Origin: a virus | Length of the DNA: 64,000 nt | IMG/VR virus record: IMGVR_UViG_3300008120_000018 | Coordinates: 43,195 to 107,194 of that record | Strand: one strand, 5' to 3' | Part shown: positions 14,130 through 22,583 of the stretch, piece by piece | Position numbering within the stretch: position 1 is the stretch's first letter | Layout of the letters: each line of letters opens with the position of its first letter | The notes under the pieces: model-generated | What the model saw: only the letters and a program-made list of their open reading frames with translations | Told to the model about the DNA's origin: nothing | Database searches by the model: none | Position numbers and translations under genes: made by a program

Positions 14130-16098
14130 AGTTATGACTGATCACATAGACGCGCTTAGCATCCGTATACCCTTTGTAATCTTGTGGTAGAAGAGACCCT
14201 CCTACTTTAAGTACCTTGCCCCATGCGGCGAGGGCACCATAAAGATCCCCGTTTGCTCCGAGGAGCACCCGGTTGACGAAGGCACTATAGAGATCCCCAC
14301 TTTCTCCCATGATCACCCCTTCGATGAACCACATCTTAAGAATCTTCTGGGCTATCTCTTCGTAGAGAAGAATAACCGTGGGCTCTCGTTGCTCTAGCCC
14401 AAGTGCTTCGCAATTGTCGAAGCACAAATCCCCGGACTTGTTAATCCAGGTCCAGGACTGGGCTATTATGGTTCCTATATCATCTTCAAATACGAGGAAT
14501 CCAGAATTGGGCTTTTCTTGCCCATACCAAGCGCAGGCCCCCCCATCTCCGTCTGGGTGCTGACAACAGTTGGTATATTCACCGAGGAAGAGCCCTCGCG
14601 TATCCTCCCGGGGGAGGAAGTACGCCCGTATTCCATCCCGGGTTGCACTAATCCCCGGGAGGAAGTTGGGTTGTTGTAGGGAACGTATAAAACGCCCCTC
14701 GTAGTACTCGAAATCCCGGGTAGATACGCCCCAATTGGCGCACTCAAAAGCAAACTCTTGGTGCTTAATATTTGTGTACTTACGTACTTTACATGCCGTC
14801 ACTAGTTGACGGAATGGCAGAGAGCGCTCCTCTGTATTTAGTTTGTGCCAGACTCGGCATATTAAGCCGAGTTCAGAAACTGAGGTAGAGCGCTGGCGTA
14901 GGCGCTCCCCCTGTGCGAATAGAAACTCGCTCAATCCCTGCCCGCCGAGGGGTAACCAGTAGGTGGCGTCATGCTCGCTGTAGCCGAGCTTGGCCATCTT
15001 ACTGAGCCACTCCTCAGAGCGGCCTCCAAAAGTAACCACCAATGGGACAATGTACTCTAGAGGATTCTCACGTAGCAATAGCTTATTAGCTGCTGTTACC
15101 TTCAAGGTAGGTATATGCCCGCCCTCCCCAAATATAGTTTCTTCGTTTTCTTTAAAGGCCTTGAGCAGAGGGCGCTCAATAGCACAACTAAGTTCCCCGT
15201 ACAATTTACGGAGGGCTAGGCGCTTGTGCCCATTAAGCCACAGGTACTGAGCTATGGCCGTGCGCCCCAAGTGGCACACCTCATTAAAGCGCTGCCAGAA
15301 CGCATTAACGCGTTCGGTACGGGAACGGCGGCGTGCCCGATCCCATTGTTTCCCCTCCTCTTTCCAGATGACCCCAGCAAGGGCTCGGAGGTCTGGGCGG
15401 GACTTGTACAGAGTTCCCAGCCGTACAGCCAGAGACTTAGGAATCTCTGTATTGTACTTCCACACGCTCGCAGCTGGGATTAGATCCCAGACGTTACCAA
15501 TGCGGGTGGAAACAGGCATACGAACTAGTACACGCTTAACCCAAATGGGTAAGCGGTTATAGTTCGGGGTGCATGCTACTGCCAATACCGTACTGTGGTC
15601 TGGTTGGTAACCAGAGTTCCATACCCGCCCAGGGGCGCGGACACCCTCCCATAGAGGGAGAAAGCGCTTTACTTCCCACCAGTGTTTAACACCTAGATCT
15701 ACTAGGCGTTCAGCTAACTGAGGAGTTCTTAGCTCCTCGAACCAAATTCCCTCTTTCTCGTAGGGGAGTTTAATACCTTCGTTTAAATGAAGGTATCGGA
15801 TAAGGCGGAGGCGCACTTTATTTGCTTCCTTTGCCTCCTCCAAGGCTACTTCTCGGGTGATGACCCGAGAGATAATCCAGCGCTGGGAGCTAGATAGACT
15901 ATTCCACTCCTCCCATTCACTCCAGGGAGTGAATGGATTGAGTTCCAGCCACTCCCGGAACTCAAGTAAAACGTTATAAAGAGAGAAGTAGTAGGGAGCG
16001 GGGTCAGCTCCCAACTCAGCTCCCAACTCCCACTCAAAGGAGTAGGCAAGCTGAATACGGCCCGCTTTGGTTTTGGCAGATTTGATAAACTTAGACAT
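14128..16098 (-). CDS. Unknown 656-aa protein, PcfJ-like C-terminal part
   Basis: Start ATG at 16096-16098 behind CCCAGGAGGACAATTCT. The first 430 residues are helical, Trp- and Arg-rich, with no family I can name. Around residues 480-580 the phrase FLGEYTNCCQHPDG, then CAWYGQEKPNSGFLVFED, IIAQSWTW and CFDNCEAL resembles a domain found in phage and plasmid proteins (PcfJ-like as I recall), with paired Cys and Trp positions conserved. The C-terminus ends DAKRVYVISHN. It is the first gene of the leftward block, next to the divergent repeat region, so it is likely expressed early. Function is unknown; replication or DNA handling is only a guess. Confidence 0.65.
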   Translation of the reverse strand: MSKFIKSAKTKAGRIQLAYSFEWELGAELGADPAPYYFSLYNVLLEFREWLELNPFTPWSEWEEWNSLSSSQRWIISRVITREVALEEAKEANKVRLRLIRYLHLNEGIKLPYEKEGIWFEELRTPQLAERLVDLGVKHWWEVKRFLPLWEGVRAPGRVWNSGYQPDHSTVLAVACTPNYNRLPIWVKRVLVRMPVSTRIGNVWDLIPAASVWKYNTEIPKSLAVRLGTLYKSRPDLRALAGVIWKEEGKQWDRARRRSRTERVNAFWQRFNEVCHLGRTAIAQYLWLNGHKRLALRKLYGELSCAIERPLLKAFKENEETIFGEGGHIPTLKVTAANKLLLRENPLEYIVPLVVTFGGRSEEWLSKMAKLGYSEHDATYWLPLGGQGLSEFLFAQGERLRQRSTSVSELGLICRVWHKLNTEERSLPFRQLVTACKVRKYTNIKHQEFAFECANWGVSTRDFEYYEGRFIRSLQQPNFLPGISATRDGIRAYFLPREDTRGLFLGEYTNCCQHPDGDGGACAWYGQEKPNSGFLVFEDDIGTIIAQSWTWINKSGDLCFDNCEALGLEQREPTVILLYEEIAQKILKMWFIEGVIMGESGDLYSAFVNRVLLGANGDLYGALAAWGKVLKVGGSLLPQDYKGYTDAKRVYVISHN

Positions 16099-16156
16099 AG
16101 AATTGTCCTCCTGGGACTAAAATTCACCAGAAGGAAAAAGGGGCCCGCAGGCCCTA
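16099..16156 (-). promoter_or_regulatory. Hairpin-T-tract-TGGTGA unit (11)
   Basis: Read leftward: GGGCC TGCG GGCCCC hairpin, TTTTTCC, TTCTGGTGAATTTTAGTCCC, AGGAGG, ATG of the 656-aa gene. No leftward gene lies to its right, so here the hairpin cannot be the terminator of a preceding gene; this suggests the whole unit has a role at the 5' end of the message. Confidence 0.65.
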
Positions 16157-16249
16157 TTATTAATGCTATACCATCATCTACTTGAAGCAAATGATATCAA
16201 TACCCAAGAGGATCGAGCATCCCTATATTAGTTGGAATGGATAACCTCT

Positions 16250-16429
16250 GGGTGGGGGAGGGGGTATACCCTATAATACACCAAAATACCGCCAGCAAAT
16301 ATCGAGAATCTAAGAGCTCTAGGTATTAATACGTATATAGTTTAATACCGCCAGCAGGAGGGTGGGGGAGGGGGTATACCCTATAATACACCAAAATACC
16401 GCCAGCAAATATCGAGAATCTAAGAGCTC
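16250..16429. repeat. Perfect 70-bp direct repeat pair
   Basis: Copies at 16250-16319 and 16360-16429 are identical over 70 bp, from GGGTGGGGGAGGGGGTATAC to TAAGAGCTC, with a 40-bp spacer. Each copy has CCCTATAATACACC (TATAAT at 16272 and 16382) and ACCGCCAGCA; the spacer has a further ACCGCCAGCAGGAG at about 16348-16360. The repeat sits between the leftward and rightward blocks, so it probably holds tandem rightward promoters or protein-binding sites, or part of an origin. Around it (16157-16484) there is no gene. Confidence 0.7.
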
Positions 16430-16484
16430 AGTAATAAGCTGTAGAGGTATGGCAGTATGGAGCAGTTATATAGGAGGTAATGAT

Positions 16485-17111
16485 ATGTTAAAGGACATCA
16501 AAGGAACAGTGAAGATAGAGGACCTAAGTGAAGAGCAAATAAGAGAATTACAGAGGAGGCTAGGGATACAGCAGACAGGAATAATGGGGCCAATGACGAG
16601 GAAGGCCTGGGAGGACTGGAAGAGGAGTAAGGGTATGGGGGAACCGGGGTTAATAGGGCCGGGTTCTATAGGTCTATTACTAGAGGAGATAGACTGGACG
16701 GATATGACGAGTAAGGTAAGCAAGTACTTTACTGTGGGAGAGGTAACGAAGCGGCAGGCGGCGCGCATACCAACGAGTAAGGTCATCCAGGACAATATAG
16801 TGAGACTAGCTAAGGAGTTAGATAAGGTAAGGGAGGAGTGGGGTAAGCCCATTATAGTAACGAGTTGGTATAGGCCCCTCGCGATTAACAGGGCAGTAGG
16901 AGGAGTGGATAATAGTCAGCATATAGAGGGGTTAGCGGTAGACATAGTGCCCATAGACCCCGTCGAACTAATCGAGTTCGAGAGGTGGTTAGACGAACAT
17001 TGGTACGGTCCGCTGGGGTGGGGGGCCCAGAGTGGGAGGGGCTTCACGCACCTAGGGTTAACGAAAGGGTGGAGAGCAGGAGGAAAGAAGGGGCCCCGCT
17101 GGAGATACTAA
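16485..17111 (+). CDS. Peptidoglycan-binding M15-type peptidase (endolysin)
   Basis: 208 aa; the start at 16485 is chosen because TAGGAGGT lies 7 nt upstream; the frame extends further but crosses the 70-bp repeat. Residues about 10-60 are a peptidoglycan-binding repeat (LSEEQIRELQRRLG, GIMGPMTRKAW, LIGPGS). The C-terminal domain has the M15/VanY-like metal site: SWYRPLAINRAVGG, SQHIEGLAVDI (His, Asp) and FTHLGL (His). Such enzymes cut peptide cross-links in the cell wall. No signal peptide, so it needs a holin or acts from the virion. It is followed by a GH19 enzyme with a paralogous binding domain, forming a lysis pair. Confidence 0.88.
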   Translation: MLKDIKGTVKIEDLSEEQIRELQRRLGIQQTGIMGPMTRKAWEDWKRSKGMGEPGLIGPGSIGLLLEEIDWTDMTSKVSKYFTVGEVTKRQAARIPTSKVIQDNIVRLAKELDKVREEWGKPIIVTSWYRPLAINRAVGGVDNSQHIEGLAVDIVPIDPVELIEFERWLDEHWYGPLGWGAQSGRGFTHLGLTKGWRAGGKKGPRWRY

Positions 17112-17168
17112 TGCCTACCCCTCCCCACACAAGACAAGGAGCATTAGCATACTGATACAAATAGAAGT

Positions 17169-17924
17169 ATGCTAAGAAACATTGATAGAGCAATGCGGCT
17201 GCAAGAGTTAAATAGTCAGCAGGTGCGGGAGCTACAACAGGAGCTAGGTGGTTTAGTAGTAGATGGAGTAATGGGGCCGAGGACAGAGGCTAGGTGGAAG
17301 GAGTGGAAGAAGGCAAATAATCAAGCAGAGCCCAACCTAATAGGACCAGGCTCTGTGCGTCTATTACTATCAGATGAGGAAGTAATGACGAGAGGAGAGT
17401 ACGATCTAGCGTTAGCCCCCGCCTCTAAGAAAGATAGGGATCGATACTACAGGCCTCTAATGGCAGCGATGGAGGAGTGTAATATAAAGGGGCCCGCGCG
17501 TATGGGGATGTTCTTAGCTCAGCTGATGCACGAGTCGGGGAACCTACGTTACGATGAGGAGATATGGGGGCCCACACCAATACAGAGGGGATACGAGGGC
17601 AGGAGAGACCTCGGTAATATAAAGGTAGGAGATGGGCGAAGATTCAGGGGTAGAGGTTTATTTCAGTTAACGGGCCGGGCCAATTACCAAAACATGGGGA
17701 ATATGCTAGGGCTACCGCTAGTAGATAACCCAGAACTAGCAAGGGAGCCCGTCAACTCAGCACGCATAGCGGCGCACTACTGGAGAACACGGGGGCTAAA
17801 TGAAATAGCAGACAAGAATGATATAAACGCATTCAGGCAGGTAACACGACGTATCAATGGCGGGCTGATAGGGTTATCAGATAGACTAGAGCATTGGAAA
17901 AGAATACAGGCGGTGCTGACATGA
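17169..17924 (+). CDS. Peptidoglycan-binding GH19-type endolysin
   Basis: 251 aa. Residues 10-70 repeat the peptidoglycan-binding layout of the preceding protein (LNSQQVRELQQELG, GVMGPRTEARW, LIGPGSVRLLL). The C-terminal domain is glycoside hydrolase family 19: MGMFLAQLMHESGNL with the catalytic-type Glu after His, the second acidic phrase, RGRGLFQLTGRANY, NPELAREPVNSARIAAHYW and the closing RRINGG. Members cut beta-1,4 links in chitin or, in phages, peptidoglycan. The stop overlaps the next start (ATGA), indicating translational coupling. Confidence 0.88.
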   Translation: MLRNIDRAMRLQELNSQQVRELQQELGGLVVDGVMGPRTEARWKEWKKANNQAEPNLIGPGSVRLLLSDEEVMTRGEYDLALAPASKKDRDRYYRPLMAAMEECNIKGPARMGMFLAQLMHESGNLRYDEEIWGPTPIQRGYEGRRDLGNIKVGDGRRFRGRGLFQLTGRANYQNMGNMLGLPLVDNPELAREPVNSARIAAHYWRTRGLNEIADKNDINAFRQVTRRINGGLIGLSDRLEHWKRIQAVLT

Positions 17925-18331
17925 TAACAGGAAGGTTCCGTATATATCCGAGTAGAGACAACTATATGTTAGAGGAAGACGGTCACTACTATGAGGCCCG
18001 CATTCACGACACTGTGGGATCTCTACTATTATGGGGGCACCAGAAGAGAGAGGGGCATACAGTAGACTATAAGGCCATAGTAATACCAGACGATAATATA
18101 AATGAGGACGGCCATATACATAGTAGAGTGGGATGGGTAGGGTTATGTCTTCCCTACCTAGATGCCGGTATAATAGCGCACGAGGCCCTACACATAGCCA
18201 CATCATATCTGAGACTGAAGGGTCTACTTAAACTAGGAGAAGATATAGATGATGATGAAGAGACATTAGCGTATACGTTAGGTACGGTAATGAGCCAGAT
18301 AGGGGCGTATATACACAAGAGATACAGATAG
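17921..18331 (+). CDS. Small zincin-like metallopeptidase
   Basis: 136 aa, starting at the ATG that overlaps the GH19 stop. The motif IIAHEALHIATSY near residues 79-91 is a zinc-binding HExxH, followed after about 25 residues by DDDEETLAYTLG, where a Glu could be the third ligand, as in minimal zincins (SprT- or phage-type). The N-terminal half is beta-rich. Lying inside the lysis cassette it may process a lysis or host protein; the substrate is unknown. Confidence 0.65.
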   Translation: MITGRFRIYPSRDNYMLEEDGHYYEARIHDTVGSLLLWGHQKREGHTVDYKAIVIPDDNINEDGHIHSRVGWVGLCLPYLDAGIIAHEALHIATSYLRLKGLLKLGEDIDDDEETLAYTLGTVMSQIGAYIHKRYR

Positions 18332-18402
18332 TATTGGCAGAGGCGGCCCCGCAAATTTATTGTAGTTCCTCTGTAATTTAATTATTTAATTAGGAGTAAT
18401 TT

Positions 18403-19329
18403 ATGACGTTACCTATTGTCGGCTCGAGATACGGATTTGCCACTTATGGTTGGCGTACATCTGAGGTTGGCGGAGCATATTTTAATATGCCTGATTTTCT
18501 TTTATTCCTGGATGCTATTGGTATCACCTCGACGCATCGATTTGTCAGTGCAGATGGGACGCTAATTAATCTTCGATTCCCAGAGGTTGATACTGACTTA
18601 ATCCAGTTGGGAAATGTAACTGAAAGTTCTAGCGATGGGAGGTATCGGGTGTCGATGGTACGTGCTAATAATAATGTTGGAACTAACCCATTTTTCTGGT
18701 CGCTTTTGGCGCATACCTATGCCACAAGAACCCAGCTTAATGACACAAGATCTACAGTAGTAGGTACGTTTGGCGCAGTCTCAGGATACTTATACGCCTG
18801 TGCCGATGATATGGGGATTGCTATGTTCGCGGCGACTAATACCGGATTATCTACATATAGTGGCCAAACATCTTTTCACTATTTTGGACACTGCGGGGAT
18901 CCAGCATCCGTAGCTTATTTTGGCAATAATGACCGCTATCCACTGGACTATGTTGCAGTTGGATCTGGCGGTGATTTTAGAAGAATTAAGGAGATAGCAT
19001 TACCTGGAACACCAGGGGGCATACAATCCCCTCAACCTGTGGTAGTTATTGGATCTATTAATTGCGTCAATCCTACTCCTGGTGCCAATAGTACTGATCT
19101 TATGTTTAGGGACAACGGTCCCTCAGACTATGGGACTAATTATCCCCTAGGAAGAGCCAGACCCTTTTTATTATTTATTAACCAAAATCTAGCAGTGAAT
19201 AGTCTAGTAAGGGTTCTAAACGAAGAAGAACCGACACCAGAAGATCACTTTCACATAGTAGTTAGTAGTGTTACTGGTGGCGGCAGCATATTAATGCCAA
19301 TTATTACTGAAAATTACACCTTGCCATAG
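18403..19329 (+). CDS. Fibre- or receptor-related virion protein
   Basis: 308 aa, ATG behind TTAGGAGTAATTT. Beta-rich, Gly/Asn/Thr-rich and without membrane segments. It shares a chain of phrases with the late protein at 59693-60508: YACADDMGI/YMCASNAGL, YPLDYVAVG/YPLDLHCIV, ARPFLLF/AQPFLVW and GGGSILM/GSGSILM. The two are therefore paralogues. The partner follows the baseplate/tail-fibre genes, so both are probably fibre tips or adaptors for host recognition. Codon use is more AT-rich than in the adjacent lysis genes, suggesting recent exchange, which is common in host-range genes. Confidence 0.6.
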   Translation: MTLPIVGSRYGFATYGWRTSEVGGAYFNMPDFLLFLDAIGITSTHRFVSADGTLINLRFPEVDTDLIQLGNVTESSSDGRYRVSMVRANNNVGTNPFFWSLLAHTYATRTQLNDTRSTVVGTFGAVSGYLYACADDMGIAMFAATNTGLSTYSGQTSFHYFGHCGDPASVAYFGNNDRYPLDYVAVGSGGDFRRIKEIALPGTPGGIQSPQPVVVIGSINCVNPTPGANSTDLMFRDNGPSDYGTNYPLGRARPFLLFINQNLAVNSLVRVLNEEEPTPEDHFHIVVSSVTGGGSILMPIITENYTLP

Positions 19330-19381
19330 CAGATTGATTGAGGGCGCAACACTTAACCTTCTCAAAGTCAATCAATACTAA

Positions 19382-20101
19382 TTAGTCTTGAGTTAGGTAT
19401 GGCTTTGAAACAAGTGTCTTAAGTTTGTTGAATACCTGTATTTTATGGGCTACGCCGTGTACCGGTATGACTATGTTCTTACCTGTATTACCATTACATT
19501 TAAGGCACGCGCTACACTGAGTCTCGTTAACTGAATAGAGACAAGCCTGCTCTCCCCTAATAGGTAGCTCACCATCTATAGCAACCCGATAGGTAGCCCA
19601 ACCCATAGAGTGGGCCAGCTTTAAATCCTCATATGACTCTACACTAGCATGGAGATAGTTGCGCCACTCAGGGTCACAATCACGCCATCGATGAGTATAA
19701 CCAGTCCATCCCGGTGCCTTATTAATTAGAGGTAGCCAAGCAGAGAGGGGCACCATAGCTGGATCGCCATAGGCTCCCAAGCGCAGGGGGAATGGTAGTG
19801 TAGTGTTCTTCCAGGTATCGAGATCACCACGTTCCCACATACGCCATAGGTTATTAGAGGCCCGCGGATCCACATAACACACCCGTTTCCGCAGAGGACA
19901 ATCACCGCATATACTACTATCAGCACCAGACTGTATATTAGATATAGGCGAGCCCTCCTGACGCAGGATATATGTCTGTATCATAAAGCCCGTCTTACGG
20001 TTCATACTGGGGCGCTGGAATCCACTGGCGAGAACTACTATAGGTTGACTGTCCCAGAGAGAAGGACCACTCCATATAACGAGGGTACTACTTTTATACA
20101 T
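19382..20101 (-). CDS. Conserved phage-type protein, Cys-rich, unknown role
   Basis: 239 aa on the opposite strand to its neighbours. Sequence phrases such as CGDCPLRKRVCYVDP, PFPLRLGAYGDPAMVP, GWTGYTHRWRDC and ACLYSVNETQCSACLKCNG are recurrent in phage proteins of unknown function, as I recall. Four Cys in the first cluster and four in the last suggest iron-sulfur or zinc binding. Its convergent end with the fibre-like gene is flanked by an ATTGATTGA/TCAATCAAT inverted repeat (about 19333-19378) that may stop transcription. I cannot assign a reaction. Confidence 0.6.
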   Translation of the reverse strand: MYKSSTLVIWSGPSLWDSQPIVVLASGFQRPSMNRKTGFMIQTYILRQEGSPISNIQSGADSSICGDCPLRKRVCYVDPRASNNLWRMWERGDLDTWKNTTLPFPLRLGAYGDPAMVPLSAWLPLINKAPGWTGYTHRWRDCDPEWRNYLHASVESYEDLKLAHSMGWATYRVAIDGELPIRGEQACLYSVNETQCSACLKCNGNTGKNIVIPVHGVAHKIQVFNKLKTLVSKPYLTQD

Positions 20102-20128
20102 AGAATATAGTCTAGAATGGATTGAGGT

Positions 20129-20491
20129 ATGGTATTATCATTGAAAAATATGCACACACAACTCGAAGATTGTGCTAGTCAACTACTAGTAGCAGCAGTA
20201 ATCAAGAGAGATGAGGAGGCCACTGAGGCTATTCTAGATGTCATCGCCCTATTATTCAGCGAGGCCGAGCAGGTAGAAGCAGCTCATATGGCTTACAATA
20301 GCCTAGATGAGAGTGGATGTGACTGGCTTCAGGAGCAGATAGAATTGCTAGACTGCCCCTCAGCCGAGGTTAATCAGAAGGACTTGATGCAAGCACTAGA
20401 AGACGAGGGTATCTTTGTAACAGAGCAGGCCCTAGAACACACGTACGGTAAGTCGGAGCATGATGATGAAACTAATACGATTCTTAAGTAG
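20129..20491 (+). CDS. Unknown acidic helical protein, 120 aa
   Basis: ATG with weak spacing to an AGGTA upstream. The protein is acidic and mostly helical (CASQLLVAAVIKRDEEATEA, FSEAEQVEAAHMAY, KDLMQALEDEGIFVTEQALE). No motif recognised. It opens the small-gene run that leads to the PAAR protein and overlaps the next gene slightly, as in a compact operon. Confidence 0.55.
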   Translation: MVLSLKNMHTQLEDCASQLLVAAVIKRDEEATEAILDVIALLFSEAEQVEAAHMAYNSLDESGCDWLQEQIELLDCPSAEVNQKDLMQALEDEGIFVTEQALEHTYGKSEHDDETNTILK

Positions 20492-20741
20492 TTTACTAGC
20501 TCTAGTACGCCTACTGAGTCGAGCTCATCTTACATGGGCCGGCCCGTATCTCACAGTAGACTATGAGGGAGTGATAATCCGCGTAGGTCAGGGGGAGTTG
20601 AGTATAGATACCAGTAATCATATGATGATTAACTGCAATCACAAGGAGGATAGTAGACCAGATGTTTCCAGCGTGCAGGATAGGAGATATGGTGAGGAGC
20701 ATATGCCCCAGGATACCCGACGGGCCTTTCTACACAGGTAG
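20466..20741 (+). CDS. Small unknown protein upstream of the PAAR gene
   Basis: Three consecutive ATGs at 20460-20468; the third is given as start, though any could serve. About 91 aa with a hydrophobic N-terminus (LIRFLSSLLALVRLLSRA) and then a beta-like segment (YLTVDYEGVIIRVGQGELSI, INCNHKED). It overlaps the previous gene by about 26 nt and the PAAR gene by 80 nt, so its C-terminus may not be real and the gene is less certain than its neighbours. It is included because it fills a coding-like gap. Confidence 0.4.
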   Translation: MKLIRFLSSLLALVRLLSRAHLTWAGPYLTVDYEGVIIRVGQGELSIDTSNHMMINCNHKEDSRPDVSSVQDRRYGEEHMPQDTRRAFLHR

Positions 20742-20919
20742 TCCTGATACTATGATTAATGGTAGACCCGCCATACGAATAGGGGACATGTCAGTGCCGG
20801 GCCCTGCTATCACTGGTAGCCCGCGCACATTTATTAATGGCATACCCGCCGTGAGTATTATAGATAACGTCTTCTGTGGCGTTATAATAACAGGTAGCGA
20901 GGACACCTTCATAGACTAA
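20662..20919 (+). CDS. PAAR-domain spike-tip protein
   Basis: 85 aa, ATG preceded by AAGGAGG. The whole protein is PAAR repeats: ACRIGDMVRSICPRI, FYTGSPDTMINGRPAIRIGD, AITGSPRTFINGIPAVSIID, IITGSEDTF. PAAR proteins form the sharp metal-binding cone at the tip of contractile-tail spikes and type VI secretion tubes. It would cap the spike encoded at 48051. Its stop overlaps the next start (TAATG). Confidence 0.85.
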   Translation: MFPACRIGDMVRSICPRIPDGPFYTGSPDTMINGRPAIRIGDMSVPGPAITGSPRTFINGIPAVSIIDNVFCGVIITGSEDTFID

Positions 20920-21827
20920 TGCTTACATTTAATAGAGATCCACAACCTGCCACCATAAGCGCACCCCCCACTACTACTAATGCCGTCATACAACAGTTCA
21001 ATAGTGAATTGGAGGAGGAATGGGTAGTAGGAGAGCAGCAGGTTACCACACAGGAGGCCCGCGTGTATAGTCGACGATATCACGAGATACGCTTCAACGA
21101 AACAGATCTCGTACGATTAGATATGGTCAGCCTGGGTCAATATTCTAGTATGTATGAGGCAGATCACTACTACAGACTCATACGCCCCTTCTACGAGGAC
21201 GTATACTCTGGCTCAGTGTCTAATCCCTATAATATGGGCCCGCCCAGTGATAGTGATTTCCTGCAGTGGCAGAAGCGTATTAATACGTATAGGCAGGAGA
21301 AGCACTATAAACCTAAGTGTGTGGATACGCTGGTATGGCAGCGTCCCGCTGATTGGCCATCACTAGGAGAGGATCAAGAGCAGGGTACCCTTCCTACTAC
21401 ACCCTATGTACTACCTCTAATCAATGTAGGTAAGAGGGTGGCCGCCCGTGTAGTCGTAGATCCCCCTGTATCTCACACGGTAGAGATACTACAGACTCCT
21501 GATGGGCCGGCCCAGGTAGTCAGTGGTATATTCTTATTGCACTGGCCTATTATACGTATTAAACTACTAGAATTATCACTAGAGGCTCCCTCTACCGTAA
21601 CCGTGGAGTTCTGGGGAGAGTATCTATTCTCTCGCTTCAGTCCCGAGATAAATCACTCAGGAGAGAGCGATATACTACAGCACCCCGTAGGCTCTAGTCT
21701 AGAGACCAGATTATTACCCCCCAATAGGAGCGGTATGCCGCAGAACTTCTGGAATAACGGTGGGGATACAGCCCCATTAGTAGATGATTACTGGGCTCGC
21801 CAGGGGAATGGATCATGGACAAGCTAA
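20919..21827 (+). CDS. Unknown virion-type protein, 302 aa
   Basis: Start overlaps the PAAR stop. The sequence is Tyr- and Pro-rich with many acidic and aromatic residues (HYYRLIRPFYEDVYSG, GPPSDSDFLQWQKRINTYRQ) and a beta-rich C-terminal half (RVAARVVVDPPVSHTVEIL, LHWPIIRIKLLELSL, STVTVEFWGEYLFSRF). There is no membrane segment or known motif. Position between the PAAR gene and other small genes suggests a tail or baseplate component. Confidence 0.6.
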   Translation: MLTFNRDPQPATISAPPTTTNAVIQQFNSELEEEWVVGEQQVTTQEARVYSRRYHEIRFNETDLVRLDMVSLGQYSSMYEADHYYRLIRPFYEDVYSGSVSNPYNMGPPSDSDFLQWQKRINTYRQEKHYKPKCVDTLVWQRPADWPSLGEDQEQGTLPTTPYVLPLINVGKRVAARVVVDPPVSHTVEILQTPDGPAQVVSGIFLLHWPIIRIKLLELSLEAPSTVTVEFWGEYLFSRFSPEINHSGESDILQHPVGSSLETRLLPPNRSGMPQNFWNNGGDTAPLVDDYWARQGNGSWTS

Positions 21828-22063
21828 TACTACTAGATAAGCTAGCGCCACTAGATAAGGTGAAGTTAGAGGAGTTGGAGCCAGAGGACATGTGCCAGCT
21901 CCTACATTTATATTACCTAGATACACCAACTGATATAGATATCCTTAGGATTAGAATAAGTAAGAGATTACTACGTGGAGTTAACCGTACCTATCTTCAG
22001 CACCTTAAGCTACTATATGTTTACTTAGGACACTACCTTAAGAAATCAGGAGTTATACGTTGA
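21815..22063 (+). CDS. Unknown small protein, 82 aa
   Basis: Overlaps the previous gene by 13 nt. Leu-, Lys- and Asp-rich with a repeated LDKL phrase at the N-terminus (MDKLILLDKLAPLDKVKLEE) and a helical C-terminus (LQHLKLLYVYLGHYLKKSG). No family recognised. Confidence 0.5.
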   Translation: MDKLILLDKLAPLDKVKLEELEPEDMCQLLHLYYLDTPTDIDILRIRISKRLLRGVNRTYLQHLKLLYVYLGHYLKKSGVIR

Positions 22064-22314
22064 TTTATATATCAATTACATTCTCACAGCATCAGTCCCT
22101 TGATTGGTCACATACAGTAGGAGAGGATGCCTTTGGCTGGCTACAGACAGCGGGGGAGGATAATATTATAGTAGAGAAGTTAGAACCATACGAGGCAGTA
22201 CTAGCTATAGAAGATGATATAGCGGATAATATAGGATATATATGCGCCATGCTAATAGAGTACGGCGTAGTAGAATTTAATGTTCACGTAAGTCCTACTC
22301 AATTAGCATGGTAA
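22060..22314 (+). CDS. Unknown small protein, 84 aa
   Basis: Uses a TTG start that overlaps the previous stop (TTGA). An acidic alpha/beta protein: MIYISITFSQHQSLDW, AVLAIEDDIADNIGYICAML. Function unknown; probably translated by coupling within the cluster. Confidence 0.5.
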   Translation: MIYISITFSQHQSLDWSHTVGEDAFGWLQTAGEDNIIVEKLEPYEAVLAIEDDIADNIGYICAMLIEYGVVEFNVHVSPTQLAW

Positions 22315-22583
22315 CACTCTCAGACTACAAACTCACATACGAGATAACATCACTACCGACTATAATATTCGCTGGGATGACCGCGGCGGATGAGCCATTT
22401 CACTTCACTCGCTTTGAGGTGCCCCCCATTAATGGTCCTATCGAGTGCCGCTTTTCACTATTCGATAAGTCAGGTAATTTAATAGAGTTATCTAATCAAT
22501 ATGTGCACAGTACTACGCTAGTGGCTACCTGCAATATAGTGCCACTGCGTATGATAGAGAAGCTAGTTAAACCAGATCCATAG
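22308..22583 (+). CDS. Unknown small beta-rich protein, 91 aa
   Basis: ATG overlaps the end of the previous frame. The protein resembles a single beta-sandwich domain (YKLTYEITSLPTIIFAG, FTRFEVPPINGPIECRFSLF). Its last 17 nt overlap the end of the convergent 3562-aa gene, so the two opposing messages share DNA. Function unknown. Confidence 0.5.
   Translation: MVTLSDYKLTYEITSLPTIIFAGMTAADEPFHFTRFEVPPINGPIECRFSLFDKSGNLIELSNQYVHSTTLVATCNIVPLRMIEKLVKPDP

Noticed and set aside
16362-16484. Longer N-terminus of the M15 peptidase starting at 16362
   Set aside because: It would be encoded by the second copy of the 70-bp repeat and has no ribosome site; the ATG at 16485 follows TAGGAGGT.
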